From: Avena insularis
Taxonomy: Eukaryota > Streptophyta > Magnoliopsida > Poales > Poaceae
Length of the DNA stretch: 64,000 nt
Reading direction: 5' to 3'
NCBI GenBank assembly: GCA_023614405.1
Contig: CM042688.1
Coordinates: 377,443,331 to 377,507,330 of the forward strand
Under the pieces are notes generated by a model. It saw only the letters and a program-made list of their open reading frames with translations. It searched no databases and had not been told where the DNA came from. Positions 1-9,868 of the stretch are shown here, one piece after another (position 1 is the stretch's first letter; every line of letters begins with the position of its first letter). The position numbers and the translations under genes were made by a program.

Positions 1-1050
1 ATCAAAACGAAAACACGTCGAGAACACGATATACGAACCTCGGGGGTTCCGGGGAATTATATATTACGAAGTTTAACAACAAAAGGAAAGTTCTGAGAGA
101 AAACGGGTCGGAGATGGGCTCCGGGGTGGCCACACCCCCTGGTGGTGCGACCAGGTGGGCCCGCGCCACGGGTTGGTGTGAGCCACCCGGGCTCCGATTC
201 TATCCCTCTTTCGACTCATTATTTTCCATGTTAGATAAAAACTGCAAAAATATAGATTGACGGATTTTTTGCGGACCTTTTCTTACCAGAACTATTACCT
301 ATTCGAAAACGGACTCTGCAGGTCTCTGAATTTGGTCTTTGATAAAATATTCTGGATTCACCGCTTGAATAACATCAATATATTCATCTTCATAAACTTA
401 TTGTTTGAGTCATTTAACCATTCACCATCTTATTACACCATTTTCTCCTATAACCTGGAAATTACTTTCACACAAAACTTCACACAATTCTCATTAGCAA
501 CATTAGTGTATGCAGGGTAATAAACCTTTTAAGTTCAATTTCAACTGAAATCCATCAAAACTTGAGCTACTGAAACAACTCCTTTTGAAAGCCCAAAAGG
601 AATTCAAAAAGGAAATCAATTTAAGTGACAAATGCAAGAGTGGCAAAAATCTGTCAAAACAGACCAGCAGGTAAAGATCAATTTTTTCGAAAATCTTCTA
701 TTTCTCAAACCAAAAAGTGCAAAACTAATGAAAGTTAAATAATAACATGGGGCATGCACACAAAAAATTACAGATCAGTATGCCGTTCTGGAGTTTTTAA
801 CGATTTTTTATAGTGAAGCACAAAAATCTGTTTTGGGACATCAACTTCCCCAAATATTACTTCTCTCTCATTAGAGGCTGATCTTGACACAAAAACCAAA
901 CAAAAAGGAGAAGGAGAGGTTATTTCAGAAGAAATAACTTCCAAGACTCAAATAAATAAAAACAAACTGAAAGCAAAAATATATTGGGTTGTCTCCCAAA
1001 AAGCTCTTTCTTTATAGCCATTAAGATGGGCATGATAATTTCAATGATGC
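1..1050 (-). mobile_element. 3' noncoding part of Athila-like element E1
   Basis: No gene is supported here. Positions 540-1050 read, on the minus strand, like the 3' noncoding region that follows gag/protease in the related element at 45854-46300: the same order of short A/T-rich blocks, the conserved stretch around the quoted 'ttctctctcattag' at about 862-875, and the tract near 990-1010. Positions 100-215 form a GC-rich block with repeated ggtggt/ccacac motifs and, further along the minus strand, an ATATATAAT TATA-like string at about 56-63. This resembles the U3 blocks of the Athila LTRs in this window and also the internal block of E3 at 52920-53040. Whether 1-250 is part of an LTR or an internal promoter-like block cannot be decided because the element runs off the left edge. 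Confidence 0.5.
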
Positions 1051-2485
1051 TCACATAAGATTATGAATTGAAGTAAAAGAGAGCATCAAGAGGCAAACAT
1101 ACACATGTTTAAGTCTAACCCACTTCCTATGCAAGGGAATTTTGTAAGAAAATAAATTGTTGAAACCAGAGGCTGCTAGCATAGGAAGGCAAAACAAGTG
1201 CAACATAAAGACTTTTGGCATACTGCGAGGAAATTTAATATTATTGAGATGCATTAGGACAATCTTACCTCTCTCATAATAACTTTCAGTATCATGCATA
1301 AAGATAACGATATAACTATCACATGAACCATTGTAGCAATGATCACTTATTCGCACAGAAAAAACAGGGACACTAGCTCTCCTAACTCTACTTTGTGACA
1401 CAGTATTAGAAGTATCCTTACAAAGGATAGTCTGTCCATATTTTATATATTTAGTGACAAAGTCTTTCACATTTGCTATTACAGGTTCAACAGCTATTTG
1501 TTCATCAGGTTCAAGAGCTTTATTTGTACTTTCACTAACCATACTAGCTATCATAGAATGTTCCTTTACCTTGACTAGGAAAGGCATTTTCTCAATGTAA
1601 GGTTCAAGTAAAATATGATTAGCAGTGTAAACTTCAGTATTTCTTGTAGGAACACAATTAACAACATCTTTATATGGCTCATGATACTTATTCCATTTCT
1701 TTTTAGGAATTTCGATATCAGAAGGAAGTGCCTTAAAATAAGTTGCAATACTTTGAGAATCAAGACCATAAGCATTACTAATATTATGAAAGTCATCAGT
1801 TCCCATAAAATATTTAATGCATTCATAATCATAATTTATACTTGACTTTCTTCCTTTATCATTCTCCCATGCTTTAGCATTGTCTTGAATACGGTCTAGA
1901 AGATCCCATTTAGCTTCTTCTTCCATGCCTGTAAATGATCCAGCACAAGAAGCATCTAATACATCCTTATAATGAAGAGAAAGCCTTGCATAAAAGTTAT
2001 TGATAATAATATTATTAGGGAGCTCATGAATAGGACATTTAAGCATTAGTAACTTCAATCTCCCCAAGCTTGAGTTGTACTCTCTCCATCACGAGGCCAA
2101 ATGTTGTATATTTGATTCCGATCTTTATGAATCTCACTAGGATGATAAAATTTTGAATAAAAGAGAGGCACTACTTCCTCCCACTCAAGAGATTGGCCAT
2201 TCTTCAGCACCTTGTACCATTCCTCAGCTCTTCCTTTCAGTGATAATGAGAATAACTTCTTCTTGACATGATCTGTTGTAATACCTGCACACTTGAACAA
2301 CCCGCATAATTCATGTATAAAGAGTAAATGATCACCGGGATGGACGGTTCCATCTCCAAAATAGTAGTTATCCATAACACGATCAATAATTCTTGTAGGT
2401 ATTTTAAAAGTATAATTTTCAGCAGGTGCAGGTTCATACACTACCTTAGCAGTGGTAGTAGCATTATGAAATAAGAAACTAAGTG
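1051..2485 (-). pseudogene. gag: Athila-lineage gag of E1, C-terminal part (pol deleted)
   Basis: Minus-strand gag of the host element E1. The frame enters from the Tat insertion at 2485/2486 and contains the retrotransposon gag core (residue strings such as YFGDGTVHPGDHLL, LSLKGRAEEWYKVLKNG, LFYSKFYHPSEIHKDRN). It continues after an in-frame shift near 2060 into CPIHELPNNIIINNFYARLS and a long acidic linker. The reading frame reaches the start of the retropepsin domain (SVRISDHCYNGSCD, near 1330-1350), then changes abruptly into sequence unlike protease. The catalytic motif, RT, RNase H and integrase are therefore missing, and E1 is a non-autonomous deletion derivative. Gag would package RNA in virus-like particles. 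The N-terminus lies at 27876, 25 kb away, on the far side of the inserted array. Confidence 0.85.
2481..2485. repeat. Target-site duplication (AAGTG), left of Tat array
   Basis: Five bases immediately before the TG of the first Tat LTR. The same AAGTG recurs at 27783-27787 directly after an LTR-type CA end at the right of the array. When the host strands are joined across the array through this pentamer, the Athila gag frame becomes continuous from its ATG, which supports AAGTG as the true target site. Confidence 0.8.
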
Positions 2486-2974
2486 TGACATGGGTATACC
2501 CTACAGGTACTCGAGCTTGGTATATACGGCCTAAATATGTAAAGACCCACGGTGTCGCCAAGGCCCAAATGAAGGAGTCGAGTAACCTACGAACTCTCGA
2601 TTGCCTGAAGAACAAGAAGAAGCTAAAGATAGAAAGTTTGAAGGGGCGAACCCTAACATGTAACCGACTCGACCTGCTACCCGAGACCTAGCCTATCTAT
2701 ATAAAGGCTAGGAGGGGGCGGCGAGGAGGACAGATGCAACCCTAGTTTCCACAACCCTTGCCAGATTGCATCTGCGCACCATTGTAATCCTCGATTCCTT
2801 TGATAATTCAATGAGCAGACAAGCAGGAGTAGGGACCTCTATCAGGCCTGAACCTGGGTAAATCTTCGAGTCCCCTGTGTGCTTGTTTGCTAGCCGATAG
2901 ATGTATCTAGCGCTCCCTCCTTCTCCAAAACCCAAGTCCATAACAATGGGCATTTATGAGTTAAACCCTCATCA
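2486..2974 (+). repeat. Tat LTR 1 (489 bp)
   Basis: Starts TGACATGGGT and ends CCCTCATCA, followed by the primer-binding site. It holds a TATA box (TATATAAA, 2698-2705). By hand alignment it differs from LTR 2 by roughly 25-30 substitutions and an 8-bp gap. It shares the 8-bp segment (near 2632) with LTR 3. Confidence 0.9.
2698..2705 (+). promoter_or_regulatory. TATA box of Tat LTR 1
   Basis: TATATAAA in the context ctatctatataaaggc, conserved at the same place in LTR 2 (15197-15204) and LTR 3 (27597-27604). It is the likely pol II promoter element of the genomic RNA. Confidence 0.7.
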
Positions 2975-5402
2975 ATTGGCGCTGTCTGTGGGAACTGGGA
3001 GTGCTGATGTTACGGCTTCTTCGGCCCCATAAACAGTGATCTACAACTCCACAATAGCAGAAATTCGCCAGCTCTTCGGCGCATTCGACTTCACCGTCCA
3101 CACGCCAGCCACTCGCCCGGCTTTCGAGTCCGTGGGCGACGGGATCAGCCTGGCAATAGGGAGCTTCCACTTCCAAGTTGGTTAGATGTGCATGCTTCAC
3201 ATGCCTAATCAGCCGACGGTGCCGTCGATTGCCCCAGCACCATGGTTCCCTCCATCGATCGACACCCTCGGTGAGATCAACGCCCCGACAACAGTCGAAA
3301 ACACGGTCAGGGACAGCAGTCGCGACTACGATCTGAGTGATCTGGCCACTAAAGATGGAACCTATGGTTCTGGATCTGAGAGTTGTGGGAGTAGCAGCTT
3401 CCCCAATCACTTCATGTGCGTCGTCATCAACGCAGGTGACACCTCCGCCAACCGCGACAACACGGGCAATCGCGGCAATAGAACCGACCCGCCAAATGGC
3501 GGCAATGGCGGCAACGGTGGCAATGGTGGCAATCGCACCCCCGTCAACAATGGAGGAGCAGTCGAACCTCCAACAATAACAAACGAGCAAACCGACGAAC
3601 GCGTCATGGTTAGGCTCAACGAGCTTGAGTGGGCTCGCTGCCTCGAGGCCCTGCGGGGCAACCCTTTACCTCCCGGCTCCTCGCAAGAACTTCTGATGGG
3701 CTACCACTGGCTCCTGAAGGAAGAATTCAAGCGCCAAGCGCAAACAATCGCGCAACTAGAAGCACGCAAAAGGGCGGCAGATGAGTCAAGTCTTCCTCGT
3801 GCTGGGCTCTCCTCCCACGGAGGATCCTCCTCAAAAGGCAACGAGTACATCGCCAAAAAGAGGCAATCTTGGATGGCCCATCTCACCGAGCAAGAACACA
3901 TAGAAGCTGCAAAAGTCCGCGACTTCAGCTCTATGACAGTCGATACGCGGGGAAATGTGGTCCCAAAGATGTCGCAAGCTGCAATGACAGCGGCCACGAT
4001 GTACCTGCTCAATAACCAGCCGCCAGCTGGAGATCCCCGAGCCACCATGCACCGATCTACGATCGAGGTCTTAGGGATAATCGAGGCCGCCCTTGACAAG
4101 GAGTCAACACCGGATCCGAAGAAAGCCAAAGCGCTACTCCTCTCCCTCATCCAATGATGACAGTCACGACCTGTCTCGACGCTGCCGCTCAGGGCGACAC
4201 GACCACGACTACGACGCGCGTGATGACATCAGGCAGCGCAAGATCGACAAATCAAGGGCGCGATGTGCTCGGTCGACTGACTTGGAAGAGGAAGATGTGG
4301 ACCTCTGCGGCGCCAGATGCTTCAGCAGATCCATAAGGCAAAAGCGAATGCCCAAGGGGTTCAAACTCCCATCAGAGAACCCGAAGTTTGGCGGTCTACA
4401 GGACCCGAAGATCTGGCTGGAGGATCACATCTCCTATGTCAGACTCCATGGCGGCAGTTGAAGCACAGCCATGCAATGCTTACAGCTACAGCTGCAGGGC
4501 GCCGCCCGAGCATGGCTCAACAACCTCCCACGCGGATCCATTTGCAGTTGGGATGAGCTGGTTTATAGCTTCGTGCGCAACTTCAAAGGAACGTACAAAC
4601 GACCAGCATCAATCGAAGAGCTAAGATGCTGCCAGCAAAGATCGGGCGAATCGCTACGCTCCTACATCCAAAGGTGGTCCATCATCAAGAACTCCACAGA
4701 GAACATCTCGGAGGATCGCGCGATTGACGCACTCAACGGCGGTGTCCGCCGCATAGAGCTCAGGGAGGAGGTGGGCCGCTCGAAGCCCAAGACCATTTAC
4801 CACTTGATGGAAATCGCGAATCGGTGGGCTGATGGAGAAGATTCGGTGAAAAATCGCGTTCACTTCGACGAGGATGCAGAACTCGAGCGCAGACGCGACC
4901 GCCGAGGCAAACATCGTATGCGCATCTACGATGACCGCGACGACGTCAACATGGTCGCAGCTGGCTATGCCGATAGACGCGACGACAACCGCAATAGCGG
5001 ATATCACAGCGGGGATACCGCGACTCCGGGAAGACCACGCAAGTTTGGCAACACCACGATCGTGATGAAGCACCCGCAACATCCATTGAAGACAAACTGT
5101 CCGGGCCATGTACGGTGCACCTCTACATCGACAAGCATGATGGAAAGAAGAAGTCCAGCCACCTCCTCAAGGACTGCCGCGAGTTCCTCAAACTACATGA
5201 AGGATTAGCTCAGATGAACCGCAATGTCATCAAAAGAGGCTACGGATCCGCTCCAGGCAACGTGGCACATGGCGCTCCGCCACCACCACCTGGAATGCCC
5301 CCAACCGCAGCTCCACCGGACCAGCACCAGGGAGGCGAACCCTACCCAAGGGCCATGGGTACCATTATGATCCAAAAAGGATGCCCCTCCAATCGGGTGT
5401 AG
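2946..5402 (+). pseudogene. gag: Tat gag, copy 1 (broken)
   Basis: The frame begins at ATG 2946 inside the LTR and reads through the LTR end and primer site. Breaks: stops at 3030 and 3183, an 11-nt deletion near 4120 relative to copy 2, TGA at 4459 (CGA in copy 2), a frame break near 5030-5110, and TAG at 5400 (CAG in copy 2). The N-terminal part is low-complexity with an Asn-Gly-Gly repeat (about 3485-3535). The Retrotrans_gag core lies at about 4470-4860 (AMQCLQLQLQGAARAWLNNL, GSICSWDELVYSFVRNFKGT). A Cys/His segment (LKDCREFLKLHEGLA) near 5170 replaces a standard CCHC knuckle. The product would be the capsid/nucleocapsid polyprotein; it is not expressible here as one chain. Confidence 0.85.
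2976..2993 (+). other. Primer-binding site, Tat copy 1
   Basis: TTGGCGCTGTCTGTGGGA lies one base after the LTR end. The TGGCGC...GTCTGTGGGA form is usual for Tat/RIRE2-type grass elements. I do not assign the tRNA. The copy 2 counterpart is at 15475-15492 with one mismatch. Confidence 0.7.
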
Positions 5403-5426
5403 AAGGCCATCACTCGCCAAGTCAAC

Positions 5427-6005
5427 TTGGCCACACACTCACCATCATCTACCACTGAGTACCTCAGTGGAAGCGAGTCATGCATCACCTTCGACAAACG
5501 CGACCACCCGCCTCAAGTACCTTGTCCAGGACATTGTTCCCTCATACTCGAGGCGCAAATCGGAGGCTTTGACATGAGACACGTCTTCATGGATGGCGGA
5601 AGAGGCATCAACCTTATATTCGCGAGTACCTTGCGAGCAATGAGGATCCCTCTGACTTGCCTAGAGGCCTTGGACACAACATTCCATGGCATCGTCCCAA
5701 GAGAAGGCGTATATCCCCTGGGCAAAATCAACCTCGACTTTATATTTGGCACGCCAAAAAACTTTCGGCGTGAGCGCATCGACTTTGAGGTCGTCGACTG
5801 GCCCTTGCAGTACCACTGCATCCTCGGACGTGTCGCATTCGCTAGGTTCATGGAAGTACCACACTATGCCTGCCTGCAGATGAAAATGCGAGGTCCCAAT
5901 GGCGTCATCACAGTCAACGGGAGCTTCGAGAGGTCCGACAGTTGCGACAGGGAATTCAACAGAATTTCTAGTCCTTCGGCATGTAGGAAGAACTCGCAAG
6001 ACTAA
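5427..6005 (+). pseudogene. Tat protease region, copy 1
   Basis: Retropepsin-like aspartic protease domain that processes the gag-pol polyprotein. The active-site stretch FMDGGRGINLIF has its Asp codon at 5592-5594, and the C-terminal retropepsin signature YHCILGRVAFARF lies near 5811. Copy 1 retains Asp-Gly-Gly, whereas copy 2 has Asp-Gly-Arg. Upstream it is separated from gag by the TAG at 5400, and downstream the frame ends at 6005 after a small shift near 5970. The domain itself is readable in one frame but is cut off from both neighbours. Confidence 0.75.
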
Positions 6006-6157
6006 AGGAGTCGACAGACAACAGTTTGTCTCCCCTAAGCCGGCCAAGATCGCTTGATCTATCTTTCGACTCATCAGTGCACATAAAGGAAGTGCAGGTC
6101 CACTCATCGGATCCCGCCAAAACGGCCCTCATCGCTAACAACTTGAGTCCCGCATAG

Positions 6158-7060
6158 GAACTCGCGCTCGTCGAATTCCTCCGTGAGCACTGGGAAATTT
6201 TTGCCTGGTGTCCTGCGGACATGCGAGGAGTTCCCAGGGAATTCGCCTAACACGCACTCAACATCAACCCAGACGCAAGGCCGGTAAAGCAAACAATCCG
6301 GCGATTACCTGAGCCACGGGCGAAGGCAGTCGGAATGGAGATCAATAAACTCCTTGATGCCAAATTCATACGCGAGATCAAGGAAAGCACTTGGCTCGCC
6401 AACGCGGTGTTGGTACCAAAAAAGGACACGGATATCCTGCGGATGTGCGTGGACATCACCTCTCTGAATAAGCACTACCCAAAGGATCACTTCCCGCTGC
6501 CATGCATCGACCAGATCATCGACTCCACCGCCAGATGCGAGCGCCTCTGCTTCCTCGATGCCTACTCAGGCTATAATTAGATCTGAATGAAGGAGGAAGA
6601 TCAGGAAAAAACAGCGTTTACAACACCCTTTGGTGTGTTCTGCTACAACACAATGCCCTTCGGGCTAAAAACGCGGGAGCCACCTACCAGCGGTGCATGC
6701 AGGCTTTCCTCAAGGAACAACTTGGTCACAACATTCAAGTCTATGTCGACGACATAGTAATCAAGACCAAGGTAGAAGCCTCTCTAATCGACTATTTGCG
6801 TGAAACCTTCGCCAACCTCGACTGCTACTAGATCAAGCTCAATCCGGACAAATGAGCCTTTGGCGTGCCATCTGGGCAACTACTCGGGTACCTCATCTCT
6901 GCTAGAGGAATCGAGGCAAACCCAAAGAAAATAAAAGCCATACCGGCCATGGAGAAGTCGATGAACATAAGGGGCGTCCAGCAGCTAGCTGGGCGAATCG
7001 CAGCCCTCAGTAGATTCATCAGTCGGATGAGTGAAAAGGCACTGCCCTTCTACCAACTCC
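6158..7060 (+). pseudogene. Tat reverse transcriptase, copy 1
   Basis: RT domain of pol. Readable blocks are KAVGMEINKLLDAKFIREIK and ANAVLVPKKDTD (template grip), CFLDAYSGYN with the motif A Asp (near 6558), MPFGLK (about 6650) and YVDD (6742-6753, the catalytic motif). It is defective: a TAG at 6155 just upstream (shared with copy 2), TAA at 6248, TAG at 6578 and TGA at 6584 right after motif A, a 2-nt deletion near 6672, and stops near 6829 and 6853. It would make cDNA from the genomic RNA in an intact element. Confidence 0.85.
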
Positions 7061-7560
7061 TCCGCAAAGCTGAAAAGTTCGAGTGGACCAACAAAGCGCA
7101 GGAAGCATTCGAAGACCTCAAGCGCCTGCTATCCACTTCGCCAGTACTGGTGACCCCACGAGAAAGGGAACCACTGTTGCTATATTTCTCTGCCACCAAC
7201 CAGGTGGTCAGCATAGTGCTCGTGGTCGAACGAGCCGAGGAAAACAAAGTCCATGGGGTACAGTGCCCAGTCTACTATCTCAGGGAGGTCCTCACGCCAA
7301 CAAAACAACGGTACCCGCACTACCAGAAGCTGGCGTACGGCGTCTTCATGACCGCCCGGCGACTGCACCATTACTTCCAGGAGCACCCCATCGTGGTGGT
7401 CAACGACGCCCCATTGGGGCATATCTTCAACAACCCCGACGCCACAGGACGAGTCGCGCTTTGGGGAATAGAATTGTCTCCACGAGACATTACATACGAA
7501 AAGCACGACGCAATCAAGTTGCAAGTTCTTCCTGACTTCCTCGTGCACTGGATGGAGAAC
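7061..7560 (+). pseudogene. Tat RNase H (RT-connected, degenerate) and connection, copy 1
   Basis: Contiguous frame (6865-7767) running from the RT thumb (ALPFYQLLRKAEKFEWTNKA) through the gypsy-type RNase H fold (LLLYFSATNQVVSIVLVVE, VYYLREVLTPTKQRYPHYQK, LAYGVFMTARRLHHYFQ). The position of the first catalytic Asp is occupied by a non-acidic residue in both copies (YFSATN or YISATN), as expected for Tat elements in which this RNase H has decayed and a second one does the work. Confidence 0.75.
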
Positions 7561-7990
7561 CAGCTCCCTGACAAACCAGATATGTCGTACCTCTGGACAA
7601 TGCACTTCGAAGGGTCCAAGCGAAAGGACGGAGTAGGTGCAGGTGTTATACTGATATCACCTCAAGGGGACAAGCTGAAGTACATCCTGCGAATGCAGTT
7701 CACGGCCTCCAACAACGAAGCCAAATACGAGGCCCTACTACACAGGATGCGGATGGCAAAAGGCTGAGGTGCCAAAAGGCTCATTATCTACGGCGACTCC
7801 AAGTTGGTCGTCAACCAAACAATGAATGAGTGTGACGCACTGAACGACAACATGATCGCCTACCGCGATCTCTACAACACACTCGAGGGGGACTTTGACG
7901 GCCGCGAGCTGCGACACATAGGCCGCGAAAGCAATGAAGAGGCGGACCCACTCGCCAACATAGGCTGTACCTGCGCCCCCATACCACCTG
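7561..7990 (+). pseudogene. Second (archaeal-type) RNase H, Tat copy 1
   Basis: A second RNase H domain follows the first, a hallmark of the Tat lineage. The D-E-D-D frame is visible: HFEGS at 7603-7617 (first acidic residue, here Glu codon GAA 7609-7611, while copy 2 has Asp GAC at 20094), NNEAKYEALLH, YGDSKLVVNQ, and SNEEADPLANIG. A TGA at 7765-7767 interrupts it between the Glu and second Asp motifs (TGC in copy 2). The change Asp to Glu plus the stop make copy 1 non-functional. Confidence 0.75.
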
Positions 7991-8289
7991 GGGTATTTCT
8001 CGAGCGCATCTGCGAGCGCTCCATCAAGCCAAAGGCAGCAGAGAAGAAAACAAGCGCAGCAACGGACTCGGAGGCTACGCCACCCAATGAGCCAATGGCA
8101 CTCGACGACCTGGAGCTGGACACAGGACTCGAAGGACCAATGAGCGTCATGATGGTCGAGTCATCTTGGACTCAGCTGTACATCACGTACCTCCTTAGAA
8201 AATGGCTACCGGACGACCCGAATGATGCACGACACATCGCGCGGCGATCCAAGGCATTCGCTGTTATCAACGGCGAACTATACAAGCGC

Positions 8290-9402
8290 AGCATCACAGC
8301 AGTACTCCAACGATGTGCCTCCATGGCTGATGGAAGAGCTATCCTCCTCGACATCCATAAGGAAACCTGTGGACACCACGCTGGCAGTCGCGCCCTCGTG
8401 GCCAAAGCTCTACGAGCTGGGTTCTACTGGCCTACGGCCATGCGCGACGCCAAAGACATCGTCCAGAAGTGCAACGCGTGTCAACGATTCGCAGACAAGC
8501 CGCACGCACCTGGCGCGGAGCTCGGGCCAATCCCATTGGCCTAGCCCTTTGCACAATGGGGACTCGACATGGTCGGCAAGCTCCCCAAGTCCTCACGAGG
8601 AGGTTACGTCTACCTTCTAGTGGCAGTCGACAAGTTCACCAAGTGGATAGAAGCCATGCCAGTGACCAATCAACCGGCGCACAGCGCAATCAAGTTCTTC
8701 AAGTCCATCGTCTTCTGCTTTGGAGTGCCACACAGCATCATCACAGACAATGGAACGAACTTCACATCCAAGGAGTTCCAAGAATTCTGTGAGAATCTGG
8801 GAATCAACATCAGCTACGCCTCGGTAGCACATCCACAAACCAACGGTCAGGTTGAAAAGGCGAACGGGCTCGTCTGCGGCGGCATCAAGAAGCGACTCCT
8901 CCGGCCACTAGAACAATCCGCGGGCTGCTGGCTAGATGAACTGCAATCAGTACTCTGGAGCCTACGCACAACCCCAAACAGTGCTACAGGCTACTCCCCG
9001 TTCTTTATGGTGCACGGGGCCGAAGCGGTGTTGCCCGCCGAGGTGCGGTACAAGGCGCCACGCGTGGTCGCTTACAGCGAGCAGGAGTCATCCCTTGCAC
9101 TCGAAGACTCCGTCGATCTCCTTGACGAGGCAAGGGAAATCGCCGTGGAAAGATCAACGTTCTAGCAGCAGAACCTGTGCAACTACCATAGTAGGAGGCT
9201 ACGCCCTAGATCCTTTGTCGAAGGCGACCTAGTCCTGCGACTAAAGCAGCAAGGACCTCTCAAGCTCGAATCCCCCTGGGAAGGACCATACGTGATTACA
9301 GAAGTAATCCCAGGTGGCGTCTATCGCCTTCTAGATCTACAGATAGGAGTCGCATACTCACACCCATGGAACGTCGCACAGCTGCGATGCTTCTACCCTT
9401 AG
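8290..9402 (+). pseudogene. Tat integrase, copy 1
   Basis: Integrase with an HHCC zinc-binding segment (CGHHAGSRALVAKALRAGFY to CNACQ, about 8365-8490). The DDE core has Asp at 8566-8568, Asp in IITDNGTNF at 8746-8748 and Glu in GQVEKANG at 8854-8856 (D-x35-E spacing kept). The C-terminal GPYVITEV...GGVYRL region runs to the pol stop TAG at 9400-9402. Stops at 8542 (TGG to TAG) and 9163 (CAG or TAC to TAG) break the frame. AATAAA-type signals follow at 9483-9490. It would insert cDNA into chromosomes. Confidence 0.85.
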
Positions 9403-9868
9403 TCGTTTTTACTTTTGCATCGCAAATAAGGCACTCAGCCAATGCTACTTAGCCACACATTGTACCTCGTACTGTCTCACGAATAAATAAAGCTAAGTGC
9501 CCCAAAACTCTGTGTCTTCCTTTATTTTTCTGCAACTTATCGACTCAGGGGCTACGCCACCCTACACACATATGTTCTACGAACTAAAACGCGATATCCT
9601 GAGTAGCTGGCACATCAATCGAATCCCTTGACACAACATCAACCTAGTTGCAACGCATCTGACAGCTTGACAAGGGACTGAGATAAACGTATGGCCTGGC
9701 TAACGAAAAGGAGTCGCATAGTGCAACGCACTCACACGCTAACAAGCTCTTTATACATATTCGACAATCAATTATACACAACATTTATATGAACTTTAAA
9801 ACATGGGTACACTTATGTGCAGGATACAAACTAAGCTACTACTGCAACAAGAGAACGTTGGTTTGTTC
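9403..9868. other. Spacer between convergent pol and antisense gene, copy 1
   Basis: Noncoding spacer of about 470 bp. It holds overlapping AATAAA signals near 9483-9490 for the plus-strand transcript and a PPT-like CTCAGGGGCTAC at 9544-9555 (exact CTCGGGGGCTAC in copy 2 at 22029). Nothing else is recognised. Confidence 0.6.

Noticed and set aside
1..250. Possible 3' LTR of E1
   Set aside because: GC-rich block and TATA-like motif resemble the LTRs, but I find no terminus, no polypurine tract and no clear match to the E1 5' LTR at 27990-29500. A similar block is internal in E3, so the LTR call is not supported.
257..520. 87-codon ORF near the left edge
   Set aside because: Phe/Asn/Ile-rich translation of A/T-rich noncoding retroelement DNA; no motif.
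3407..3661. Minus-strand ORFs opposite gag and pol (3407-3661, 4654-5109, 17160-17663 and others)
   Set aside because: Shadows of the real plus-strand frames; they have no family signature, unlike the antisense gene at 9869-13660.
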